A program made the translations under genes and the position numbers. DNA of 64,000 nt from Blastococcus sp. TF02-8. Its GTDB lineage: Bacteria > Actinomycetota > Actinomycetes > Mycobacteriales > Geodermatophilaceae. Shown piece after piece: positions 17,945 through 25,649 of the stretch; positions within the stretch are counted from its first letter, which is position 1; each line of letters begins with the position of its first letter. The stretch is from the NCBI RefSeq assembly GCF_003319175.1, contig NZ_QOHK01000003.1, forward strand, positions 372,001 through 436,000, written 5' to 3'. Below the pieces are notes generated by a model that was not told where the DNA came from, did not search any database, and saw only the letters and a program-made list of their open reading frames with translations.

Positions 17945-18367
17945 GTGAGGGTCTGCGCCTGCGGAACGGTGAACGACAGCCCGAACCCGGTCTGTTGGCC
18001 ATGTCGACATGCCTGTGCGCACGAGTCCCGCGACTTCGCCAAGATCCGGAAAGCAAACGGGCTGTACGAGGTGAAGGCTGTCTGCGTTCGGTGCTGGGAC
18101 CTGAAGGCGGGCTACCGGAACCGCGACTTCGACCTGGAGTCACTGCCTCTGTTCCGTGATCACCACGGTCAGGGCGAACCGTGCGCCCGTTGCCGTGCCC
18201 TCGACACAGAGTTGCACCACTTCGCTCCCAGAGCGCTGTTCGGAGTGGAGGAGGCCGACCTCTGGCCGACGGCCTGGCTGTGTCGCGGTTGCCACGCTCG
18301 CTGGCATCGCGTCATGCGTGAAGGAGTCGCCGCTCCTGACCGCAGAGGGAGTCTGGACGGCGCATAG
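17945..18367 (+). CDS. HNH-like zinc-binding endonuclease-type protein (transposon cargo)
   Basis: About 140 residues from a GTG at 17945; a TTG at 17888 would start inside the last TnsB site and is unlikely. Two Cys-rich parts are visible: an N-terminal CACGTVNDSPNPVCWPCRHAC and a C-terminal CARCRALDTELHHFAPR followed by CRGCHARWHRV. The second has the order CxxC, HH, CxxC-H of zinc-stabilised HNH nucleases. Activity is inferred from that pattern only. It points toward tniQ from the left end and is the only gene between the end and the tns operon. It could be a passenger nuclease or part of a defence function. Confidence 0.6.
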   Translation: MRVCACGTVNDSPNPVCWPCRHACAHESRDFAKIRKANGLYEVKAVCVRCWDLKAGYRNRDFDLESLPLFRDHHGQGEPCARCRALDTELHHFAPRALFGVEEADLWPTAWLCRGCHARWHRVMREGVAAPDRRGSLDGA

Positions 18368-18433
18368 GCCACCGGCGCCAATCAGCGGGGCGGCTGAGGG
18401 GCGTCGCAGCACTGACGTGCTCGAACAGCCCGC

Positions 18434-20251
18434 CTAGAGGGCGCTGTTCGCGGCGATCTGCTGAGTGACTCGCTCGGCGTAGCGGCAGACGATCTCGGTC
18501 AGCGCGGGCGTGGCGCGGCGGCGGAGCGTGCTGTACGAGGAGATGGCCTCGTTAGTCGAGCGCCGGGTGGCCGACTTGCTTTGGATCATTGGCGCGAGGG
18601 CGGCGTCGCCGCAGGTGACGTGACTCCAGAGCCAGATACGCAGGTCGCTGCGGCGCTGGTCCCAGGGGGTGTCCTTGCGGGCGACGCGGGCGGTGACCAT
18701 CTCCGCGACGAGGCGCCGCCAGTCCGTCTCGGGGATGTCCCAGGCGGCGTCGAGGTGGCGGCGGCGGTGGCCGTAGTTGACCGGGTCGGCCTGGAGGTCC
18801 TGGGCAACCTGGCCGATGAGCCTGCGGAACTCGTCGTCGCGATCGGTGCGCTTGCAGGCCCGCCCAGCGCGGATGAGGGCGGCCTGGGCGCTGACGCGGG
18901 GGATGCCCAGCGTTTGGGCGGCGGTGTCGAGGTCGCAGTCCTCGATCAGTTGGACGATTGCGATCGGGACCGCGCGGCGGATGTTGCGCTGTTCGGACGG
19001 GTCGAAGGTGGCGAACCACCGGTCGTAGCGCTCTTGGTCGAGGTAGGCGGGGACGTGGTCGCTGGTGATCGTCAGACCGTTGGGGCAGGCGGCGCGCAGC
19101 ATGTGGACGCTGAACGTGCCCGCGCGCTTGGGGGCGAAGTAGCGAAATAGGCCATCAGAGGGCTGGGCGGCGGACCGGACGCGGCTCCAGGCGAGACGCT
19201 CGTGCTCGTCGGCGGCGGCGACCAGCGGGGGCAGCAGGTCGCGGGCGTCTTCGGGGGATGGCAGGTCGAGAATGAGGGCGGCCTGGTGCAGCAGCGCAGC
19301 GAGGACGCGGGTGTCGGTGGGCGGCTCGGTCCAGGTGCGATCGGTGCGGTCGTTGTCGCCCCGGCTGGCGCGGCGGTCCTTGCGTGCGTCGAGGTGGTGC
19401 ACCAGGGCGTTGGTAAGGGCTTCGGGTAGGGAGCCGGTCGGCGGCCGGTGGTCGGCGAGTTGCAGAAGAACGGCCAGCGCGCGGAGGTCGCGGACGTGCT
19501 GCGCCGGGGTGACCGGTACGCCGAGGCTGCGGACCTCGGTGGCGGTGCCGTCGAGGAGCCCGTCCAGATGCCGCTGGAGCGGCAGCAGAGGCTCGGGGCA
19601 GGGTTCGGCGGCCTGCCGGTCGATCCGGGCACCGCACAGGGCCGCTGCGCCGTTTGGACGGCTGCGGCAAGCGGCCGGGTGCAGGGCGTCGAATGCCGGA
19701 TTGGGAATGAGGCTGCGGATCCGGGTGCCCGAGGCGCCGAACGGTTGACCGCAGTTGGTGCAGGTGTCTTCGAGCAGGACACCGTGCCGGGTGCAGGCGA
19801 CCGCCCAGGGGGTCTTCCAGGCGGCCTGCCACGTCGTCCGTTCTGGAGCGGTGGAGTCGGTGTCGGCCAGGCAGAGCGGACACGCGCGGGAGAGGACGGG
19901 AACGAACCAGCCGTTGCCTTGCACTGTCCGAGCGGCCTTGCCAGGCGCGCTGCTGTCGAAGAGCAGACCGTCCCAGCGAGCCAGGGTGAGCCGGGCCGCT
20001 TCGTCGGCGGTGAGGTTGCAGGCGTGCGCGAACCGGGCGGCGATCTCGTCCGGGATGGCGACAGCGAACCGGGTATCGATGCTTCCGGCCGTCGCGGTGT
20101 GCTCCAGTCCGATCCGGTGGGCGAGATCGATGGGACGGTCGCCGAGCCGGTGAGCGAGGTTGAGCAGGTAGCCGCTCAAGGTCTCCGCGTGCTGAGGCGC
20201 GAGGCTGCGCGGCAGCGGGCGGGGCAGTGCGACGGATGGGTGCGTGGTCAT
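18434..20251 (-). CDS. tniQ: TniQ/TnsD-type target-selection protein
   Basis: The 605-residue protein has the TniQ N-terminal domain: LPRPLPRSLAPQHAETLSGY, then a zinc-binding part with CPLC (about 124-127), ACTRH (about 153-156) and CTNCGQPFGASG (about 164-167). The long C-terminal part has HTH-like segments (DLDTAAQTLGIPRVSAQAAL), which suits sequence-specific DNA binding as in TnsD. TnsD-type proteins bind the chromosomal attachment site and recruit TnsC. Here the element sits at the whiG stop codon, so the whiG 3' end is the natural candidate site. The start overlaps tnsC by four bases. It is the last gene of the tnsABC-tniQ operon. Confidence 0.9.
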   Translation of the reverse strand: MTTHPSVALPRPLPRSLAPQHAETLSGYLLNLAHRLGDRPIDLAHRIGLEHTATAGSIDTRFAVAIPDEIAARFAHACNLTADEAARLTLARWDGLLFDSSAPGKAARTVQGNGWFVPVLSRACPLCLADTDSTAPERTTWQAAWKTPWAVACTRHGVLLEDTCTNCGQPFGASGTRIRSLIPNPAFDALHPAACRSRPNGAAALCGARIDRQAAEPCPEPLLPLQRHLDGLLDGTATEVRSLGVPVTPAQHVRDLRALAVLLQLADHRPPTGSLPEALTNALVHHLDARKDRRASRGDNDRTDRTWTEPPTDTRVLAALLHQAALILDLPSPEDARDLLPPLVAAADEHERLAWSRVRSAAQPSDGLFRYFAPKRAGTFSVHMLRAACPNGLTITSDHVPAYLDQERYDRWFATFDPSEQRNIRRAVPIAIVQLIEDCDLDTAAQTLGIPRVSAQAALIRAGRACKRTDRDDEFRRLIGQVAQDLQADPVNYGHRRRHLDAAWDIPETDWRRLVAEMVTARVARKDTPWDQRRSDLRIWLWSHVTCGDAALAPMIQSKSATRRSTNEAISSYSTLRRRATPALTEIVCRYAERVTQQIAANSAL

Positions 20252-21456
20252 GCGGCACCGTCGCGGGCGCGCTTGCCGTTGAAGGCTCCGTTGCGTGCGC
20301 GGCCCCGACGGGCGGTCGCCTTCGGGCTGAGGGCGGTGGGCTCGGGCAGGCCCTGGTTCTCGGCGGCGTGGTCAAGGACGATCGAGTCGAGGACCTCGCG
20401 GGACAGGTATTCACCGGTCCGTGGTCCGGACGGCCGCTGCCCGAGCACACCGATGGATGCTTCGGAGACGAGACGGGTCAGGGTTCCCACGACGCCACCA
20501 GTACGCCGCAGCAGGTACGCGGGGGTGTCGTCGCCGGTGAGCATGCCGGGGGCCTTGTCGAGCAGCGGGAGGTCTTCCTCGATGGCCTTGAGGTGCGACA
20601 ACCAGCCCGCGAACGCCTCGCTGGTCTCGTCGGTGAACGAGCCGAGGGTGTGGACGGTGAACCGGCGGCGGGTCTGCGTCAGCAGACGCCGGTTCCTCGT
20701 GCTGGCCTGCCCTTCATAGAGCAGACCGGACTGTTCGACGTTCACGCCGATCCCGAGGACGGTGGCGCCGGTCTCCATCAGCGCGCGGATGAAGTCGGCG
20801 GCGTTCTGGTCGGCTTCACGGTGCATCTTCAGCCGCGTGATGTCATCGAGCACCAGCAGTCGGGTGCCGCACTCGACGATGATCTGCCGGACGCGGGCGG
20901 TCAGTTCCGGCTCGTACGTGCGGCTGCGAGGAACGTCGCCATAGAAGGCGAGGATGTCGCGGCACAGGCCGCTGATGGTGACCTTGGGCGGCACGTTCAC
21001 CCAAGCGACGGGAATCCACCGGTCCCGGTTCCCGACGACTCCAGGGAAGAACTGCGCCTTCTGGCGCAGGCTGGTGTCGAACTCTGCTGCGATCTCCCGG
21101 ACCAGGGTGCTCTTACCGAGGCCCGCGTCGGCGGATACAAACAGCCCCGGCCGGACACCCGGAGCCGAGTTGTCGGTGTTCAGCCGCAGCGTCGTGGCGA
21201 TGGCGGCCGTCGTTGCGACGCCCATCGGGGTGTCGTGCCGGGGCAGGTTCGCGATGCCGATTCCGCGCGCCATGTCATACAGGCTCCGGTGTCCGTCGGG
21301 CAGCCGGTCGTACTCGGCGCGGCTGATCAGCGCGGGCGGCTGGTAGGCGTCGCGGTGCTCGACGTAGTGCTGCCATCCATCGACGGTGCTGATGTCGTCG
21401 AGGATCGGAGGCTCGGCGAGCCATTCGGCGGGCAGCGGGGGCACGGTCATGGTCAC
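20248..21456 (-). CDS. tnsC: TnsC-type AAA+ transposition regulator
   Basis: A 402-residue AAA+ ATPase. The P-loop SADAGLGKSTL is at about 108-118 and Walker B TRLLVLDDITRL at about 190. TnsC assembles on DNA at the site marked by TniQ and activates the TnsA/TnsB transposase; ATP hydrolysis also underlies target immunity. Family length is usually 300-550 residues, so this one is complete. It overlaps tnsB upstream and tniQ downstream by four bases, so the operon is tightly coupled. The N-terminal 100 residues (EWLAEPPILDDISTVDGWQH) resemble the region that contacts TnsB or TniQ in relatives. Confidence 0.92.
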   Translation of the reverse strand: MTMTVPPLPAEWLAEPPILDDISTVDGWQHYVEHRDAYQPPALISRAEYDRLPDGHRSLYDMARGIGIANLPRHDTPMGVATTAAIATTLRLNTDNSAPGVRPGLFVSADAGLGKSTLVREIAAEFDTSLRQKAQFFPGVVGNRDRWIPVAWVNVPPKVTISGLCRDILAFYGDVPRSRTYEPELTARVRQIIVECGTRLLVLDDITRLKMHREADQNAADFIRALMETGATVLGIGVNVEQSGLLYEGQASTRNRRLLTQTRRRFTVHTLGSFTDETSEAFAGWLSHLKAIEEDLPLLDKAPGMLTGDDTPAYLLRRTGGVVGTLTRLVSEASIGVLGQRPSGPRTGEYLSREVLDSIVLDHAAENQGLPEPTALSPKATARRGRARNGAFNGKRARDGAA

Positions 21457-23750
21457 GCCTCCTCATCTCCTTCATCGGTCAGCGACGGGTCGTCGCTTGT
21501 GGTTGCGGTGTGGGTGGTGGCTGTCTCGCGGGCGGCCCGGAGTGCTTCGGCGTCGAACCCGAGCAGGGACTTGGTTTGGCCGCCGAGGCGGGGCGCCGCT
21601 GCCACGCCGTCTTGGTGCTCCGGTGCGACCTGTGCGGCGTTCTTGCGGGCGCGAGCCTCATCGAGCGCGGTGACGGGCGAGACCGGACGCACAGGGGGGT
21701 CCTCAGGGCCGCCGTCGGGGTCGCCGTCGAAGGAGTCGACGAAGGGGGGCACCCCGGAGGCCGCCTGGTCCCGCTCGACCATCTGCTGCTGGCGCTGGAG
21801 CCGACTCCGCTCGCGGATCGCCCGGCGGGCGGTGCCCGACAGGGTCGGCCACTGCGTGACCGGCTCGTGGACGGCGAGGATCTCGCTCAGCAGGATCTCG
21901 GCGAGAGCGTCCTGGTCGTGCGGAGCGATTCCGCGCTTGCGGCGCAGCGAGGTGAGCGCGGCGGCGTGCCGGTCGTTGAAGCACGGGGTGTGCCGACTCG
22001 CTCCACCCCAGGTCAACGGCTGGTAGACGCCGTCTGCGTCCAGCAAGAACACCCGCCGGAGGTCACGCGGGTCGTACCTCACCGTCCACTTGCCCTTGAC
22101 CCGCCCGCCGAACTGCGACGGCTCATTGCGCAGCCCGTTGAGGGCCTCGCCGTCGTAGTACAGGCCCCGGATCTGCACGCCACGGGTGTGGACCTTGACG
22201 TGCACCGCAGGCAGCAGCGCGTAGTAGTCGTTGGAGGTCAGCGCGCGCAGCGGGATGCCGGTCTGGGCGAGCCCGTACTCGTAGAGCGTGTTCGGGGAGA
22301 ACGCGCCCTCCGGGCACCAGTCGGGGCGGGCGTCAGACAACTCGTGGTTCTGCCAGATCCGCACCGCCCACCAGCAGGCCAGGTCCTCGATGTCCTGCAC
22401 GTCGTACTTGACCTGCTCGTCGACGTTCTGCCCGCGCTCGGAGGCGTCAGTGCCCCGGTACCCGGAGAGGTACTGGAGCAGCATCGTCCGGAAGGATCCG
22501 AAAGTGCGCTCGACGACCTGCTTGTCCGAGCCGGTGCGAACCCGCGCGGGCAAGATGCTGATGCCCTGCTGCGTCGCTGTGGCGACGTTCAGGTGCGCCT
22601 TGTAGGTGTTCCCGTGGTCGGTCACGACGGCCTCGGCGTTGACGAACGGCATCCCGGAGTAGGTGTCGCCGCCGTAGATGTCGGTGAGGACCTTCTCCGG
22701 CAGGCCGACGAACGGCCAGCGGTTCTCGTCGGTCCAGCCGGGCAGCATCGCCTTGGGCCTGCCGATCTCGCGGAGCAGGAACGTCACGTCGATCGCCTGC
22801 TCGGACTTCTCCAGCACGCGGATGGCGACGATGGAACGCGAATACCAGTCGACGGCCATGACGATGACCCCACGGATGACGCCCTCATAGGCGGTGCCTG
22901 CGAGGAGCACGTCGAGGCTGCACGTGTCGATGCAGACCAGTTCGCCCGGCCGAGTGGGGTTGGCACGGGAGAACCCCTGGGGCGGAGCCGAGGTGGCGCT
23001 GCGCCGGGTACGGGCCTTGCCGTTCAACTCACTGGGCAGGTAGCGGTCCTGGAACCAGCGGCGGATCGTCTTCTCGCAGGGCACGGGCTCCTCACCCGCC
23101 TCGTATCCGAAGACCTCGCGCATGTACTGCTTGACCAGCAGGTAGCGGGCGGCGTGCGTCCGGTTGGACTCCAGCCGGGTCTTTTCGAAGACCTCTTCAC
23201 AGGCGGCGGCGACCTGCTCGCTGATGGCCGGGCGGCCGGGAGACCGGCGCACGTGCCGACGGTCGACGGTGCCGCTGAGCCCGCTGCCGGTATTGAGGGC
23301 CTTGGCGATCCGGCGGATCGTCGCGACCGACATCTTGGTTCCGGCGTCGGCAGCGTGCTCGTTGTCCAGTTCACGAGCCTTGGCCTCGCGTCGCTCGGTC
23401 AGCGTGGTGTTCGCCGGGTCGTACTCCGGGCGTGGCTCGCCGGGCAGCGCCACGCTGGGCGTGCCGGACCGGTAGCCGGTCTCGGCCTCGTAGACGTGAG
23501 CGATGCGCTTGGTCAGGATCTCCCGCGCGTGTGCGTCCAGCCGCTCGACGGCCGCATCGACCATCGCTGCGGGGTTGGCGGTGATCTCCTCGATGTGGGG
23601 ATGGGTGACGAACTCCTCGATGCCCAGGGTGGTCTGCTCACCCTCGTCATCGCACAGCCGCACGAACCCTTGGTCGTGGCTCACCTGCGTGATCAGCCAC
23701 TCGCGGGCATCGACGCTCACCCGGATGCCACGGGCCAGACGGACGCTCAC
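21453..23750 (-). CDS. tnsB: TnsB-type DDE transposase
   Basis: The 765-residue protein contains a complete RNase H-like catalytic core of the Mu/Tn7/rve family: D275 in LVCIDTCSLD, D378 in EAVVTDHGNTYK and E414 in KQVVERTFGSF. D378 and E414 are 35 residues apart, the textbook D(35)E spacing. N-terminal HTH regions (about 140-235) should bind the GTTGAGCAGGAC sites at the transposon ends. The C-terminal beta-barrel and tail (about 540-765) would contact TnsC. TnsB cuts the 3' ends and joins them to target DNA. It overlaps tnsA and tnsC by four bases. Confidence 0.95.
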   Translation of the reverse strand: MSVRLARGIRVSVDAREWLITQVSHDQGFVRLCDDEGEQTTLGIEEFVTHPHIEEITANPAAMVDAAVERLDAHAREILTKRIAHVYEAETGYRSGTPSVALPGEPRPEYDPANTTLTERREAKARELDNEHAADAGTKMSVATIRRIAKALNTGSGLSGTVDRRHVRRSPGRPAISEQVAAACEEVFEKTRLESNRTHAARYLLVKQYMREVFGYEAGEEPVPCEKTIRRWFQDRYLPSELNGKARTRRSATSAPPQGFSRANPTRPGELVCIDTCSLDVLLAGTAYEGVIRGVIVMAVDWYSRSIVAIRVLEKSEQAIDVTFLLREIGRPKAMLPGWTDENRWPFVGLPEKVLTDIYGGDTYSGMPFVNAEAVVTDHGNTYKAHLNVATATQQGISILPARVRTGSDKQVVERTFGSFRTMLLQYLSGYRGTDASERGQNVDEQVKYDVQDIEDLACWWAVRIWQNHELSDARPDWCPEGAFSPNTLYEYGLAQTGIPLRALTSNDYYALLPAVHVKVHTRGVQIRGLYYDGEALNGLRNEPSQFGGRVKGKWTVRYDPRDLRRVFLLDADGVYQPLTWGGASRHTPCFNDRHAAALTSLRRKRGIAPHDQDALAEILLSEILAVHEPVTQWPTLSGTARRAIRERSRLQRQQQMVERDQAASGVPPFVDSFDGDPDGGPEDPPVRPVSPVTALDEARARKNAAQVAPEHQDGVAAAPRLGGQTKSLLGFDAEALRAARETATTHTATTSDDPSLTDEGDEEA

Positions 23751-24706
23751 GCGAGCACCTCCGTCAGCGCGACGACGGTCTCGTCGGTGAGCAGCCGGGA
23801 CAGATCGATGGTGACCTCGCGCTCCCAGATGAGGCGCTGGAGCACGGCCCGAGCCAGCGCGGGCGCGCCGGTCGCGGCGACGACCTGGCCGAACCGGGAC
23901 GGCCCCCGCTCGGCCAGGAAGTCGAGCATCAGACCGCCCACACCGGCGAGGTCAGCGGTACGGCGGGCGGCGCCGATGGTCTTGAGGATGGTGAGGGCGG
24001 GCTGCTGGTAGCCAACGACGAGGGCCTCCCGCCAGTCGTGCAGCGCGCAGACGGTGCGGGTGGCGGCGGCGTTGGCCAGCAGTTGCGGCTTGACCAGCGG
24101 GGCGGGGCGGACGTTGATGATCCACATCTCGCCGTCGATGACGGCAGCGAAGTCAGGGGTGTGGGACTTCCAGGCGGACCCGTCGTGCCAGGTAAGCGTG
24201 AACGGCTGGCTGGCGAGGTCGTTGAGGCCCTCGTCGAAGTCCAGCGTGATGAGCAGTTCCCGCTCGAACAGCGACTCGTGCCAGTGCAGCCGCTCGGTCG
24301 AGGCCATGAAGTGCAGCCCGGCGCGGGCACGGCTGTTGGCGTGCCAGGTGGAGTTGCGGATCGGGTCGGCGTCGATCAGGTCGGTCGGCTCGACCTCGCG
24401 GACGCTGACGGTGTGCTCGCCCTCGGCGTCGTTGTAGGTGACCGACCAGGCGTCCGGCCAACGGGCTGCCCGGACCGGCGCGTGGTCGTGGTGGGCGGTT
24501 GTCGTCTCGCAGAGGTCCAGCCAGGTGGCGTCGGCGGACCAGAGCGGCGCGAGCCCGCGAGTGGGGTCGTAGCGCAGCACAGACGGCAGCAGCCGCACTC
24601 CCAGCGCGGCTTCGAGCGCGGGGGTGGGGGTCTGCTGGAGGGTGCGCAGGGACAGCCCGAGCCCGGCGGGCGGGGCGTCGGCGGTGGGTGCTGTGGACGT
24701 CGACAT
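23747..24706 (-). CDS. tnsA: TnsA-type endonuclease subunit
   Basis: TnsA cuts the 5' strands so that the element is excised cleanly. About 319 residues. The catalytic region reads LFERELLITLDFDEGLNDL, then SHTPDFAAVIDGEMWIINVRP. Its Glu (about 148-150) and Asp (about 185) match the active site. The lysine of the usual 'V-K' is replaced by Arg in NVRP. The start could be either of two adjacent ATGs (24709 or 24706). The second has better spacing from the AAGGAGAG site and is used here. A LexA-type box lies immediately upstream, making this the SOS-controlled first gene of the tns operon. Confidence 0.85.
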   Translation of the reverse strand: MSTSTAPTADAPPAGLGLSLRTLQQTPTPALEAALGVRLLPSVLRYDPTRGLAPLWSADATWLDLCETTTAHHDHAPVRAARWPDAWSVTYNDAEGEHTVSVREVEPTDLIDADPIRNSTWHANSRARAGLHFMASTERLHWHESLFERELLITLDFDEGLNDLASQPFTLTWHDGSAWKSHTPDFAAVIDGEMWIINVRPAPLVKPQLLANAAATRTVCALHDWREALVVGYQQPALTILKTIGAARRTADLAGVGGLMLDFLAERGPSRFGQVVAATGAPALARAVLQRLIWEREVTIDLSRLLTDETVVALTEVLA

Positions 24707-24717
24707 CATCTCTCCTT

Positions 24718-24733
24718 TCGAACATGTGTTCGA
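24718..24733 (-). promoter_or_regulatory. LexA (SOS) box at the tnsABC-tniQ promoter
   Basis: TCGAACATGTGTTCGA is a perfect match to the actinobacterial LexA consensus TCGAAC-N4-GTTCGA. It ends 12 bases before the tnsA start used here and touches the ribosome binding site. On the minus strand a TATCGA overlapping the box edge (24730-24735) may be the -10 element; this is tentative. Binding of LexA here would block the transposition operon until DNA damage. Confidence 0.85.
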
Positions 24734-25032
24734 TAGCCGGGCTGGACGGTAGAGGCTCCCGCCGACAAGGTCGACGGGACTTCGCAGGTCACGGCGCTGA
24801 CGGGACGCAGCACCGCTGGAGCGTCGAGCGGGACCGGCGGACTAGCGGACCGCGAGAGCCGCAGGTCGGCTCGACGTTTCCACTGTCGCCAAGTCCGGAC
24901 GGTCCACGGCGTGGGACCGTCACGAATGACGACCTGCGCGCATACGCTGCGTCAAGAAGCCCCTGTCATCTGCGGGCAAAACCGCAGGTCAACGCGCCAA
25001 TGCTGACCCGCTCGGGCATGGCGGGATGCTGC
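24734..25032. other. Non-coding region between the divergent tns operon and cargo
   Basis: The region must contain the start of the tns promoter and the promoter for the gene at 25090. One extra copy of the downstream operator half (GTCACGAATGAC) is at 24919-24930. Open frames through it have no recognisable product and I treat them as chance. I see no further structure. Confidence 0.5.
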
Positions 25033-25072
25033 ATTCGTGACAGTCACGAATGCACTCGTGACGGTCACGAAT
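25033..25072. promoter_or_regulatory. Twin palindromic operators upstream of cargo gene
   Basis: Two palindromes lie in tandem. ATTCGTGACAGTCACGAAT (25033-25051) is a perfect 9+1+9. ACTCGTGACGGTCACGAAT (25054-25072) is the same with one mismatch. Their centres are 21 bp apart, two helical turns, which suits cooperative binding on one DNA face. The second ends 17 bases before the GTG of the next gene, next to its AAGGAGG. A further half-site lies at 24919-24930. They look like repressor sites. Confidence 0.7.
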
Positions 25073-25089
25073 GACCAAGGAGGCCGCTC

Positions 25090-25605
25090 GTGCCACTTCC
25101 CGAGGGGATGACGCTCAGCGCGGTCACACCGGCTCCGTCACGGCCAGGGGACCCGCCCTGTCCCATGGAGGACGTCCCGCTCCTCTTCCCGAACGGTGAC
25201 GTGCGCGGCCGACGCGCCCCAGACGGCACCAACTGGTGCCGATGCTGCGACACCACGATCTCTACTCATGCGCGGGCCGCCTTCTGCCAGCAGCACCGGA
25301 CCGAGCGCAACACCCAGCAGCAGCAGGCGCTGCGCGCTCAGGACCGGCCGCAAGTCGTCGGAGTCCCGGCCGACATCGTGGACACCATCGTCGCCAAGAC
25401 CGACCGCCTCCAAGCGGCACTCGGCCGAGCCACCGCCGAGTTCAACCGGATGGCCAAACCGCCCGTAGGCAGTTGGATCGACGACCTCATGCTCATCGCC
25501 AAAGACCTCAGTCTCGCCGTCGACTACGGCCTCAGACCGGCTTCCAGCCACCAGCGGGTTCCCGAACGGGATCGACGACGTCGGGTGGTCGACGCGCCGG
25601 AGTAG
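25090..25605 (+). CDS. Small Cys/His-motif protein (transposon cargo, operator-controlled)
   Basis: A 171-residue protein with a very strong start: AAGGAGG seven bases before the GTG at 25090. Residues about 49-69 hold a zinc-knuckle-like motif, WCRCCDTTISTHARAAFCQQH (Cys, Cys, Cys, Cys, His). Then comes a Gln/Arg-rich linker and a helical region (VPADIVDTIVAKTDRLQAAL). I do not recognise the family. The twin palindromes directly upstream suggest tight control, possibly autoregulation if the protein binds DNA, but no HTH is clear. It is convergent with the HEPN-like gene and 44 bases separate them. Confidence 0.55.
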   Translation: MPLPEGMTLSAVTPAPSRPGDPPCPMEDVPLLFPNGDVRGRRAPDGTNWCRCCDTTISTHARAAFCQQHRTERNTQQQQALRAQDRPQVVGVPADIVDTIVAKTDRLQAALGRATAEFNRMAKPPVGSWIDDLMLIAKDLSLAVDYGLRPASSHQRVPERDRRRRVVDAPE

Positions 25606-25649
25606 TCGGCACGCACCTTCGAGCCGGTGAGCGCTACCTCGCGCTCAAA

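Noticed and set aside
24499..25074. 191-residue plus-strand ORF over the tnsA start and spacer
   Set aside because: Overlaps tnsA and the SOS box on the other strand, has no recognisable motif and no start signals.
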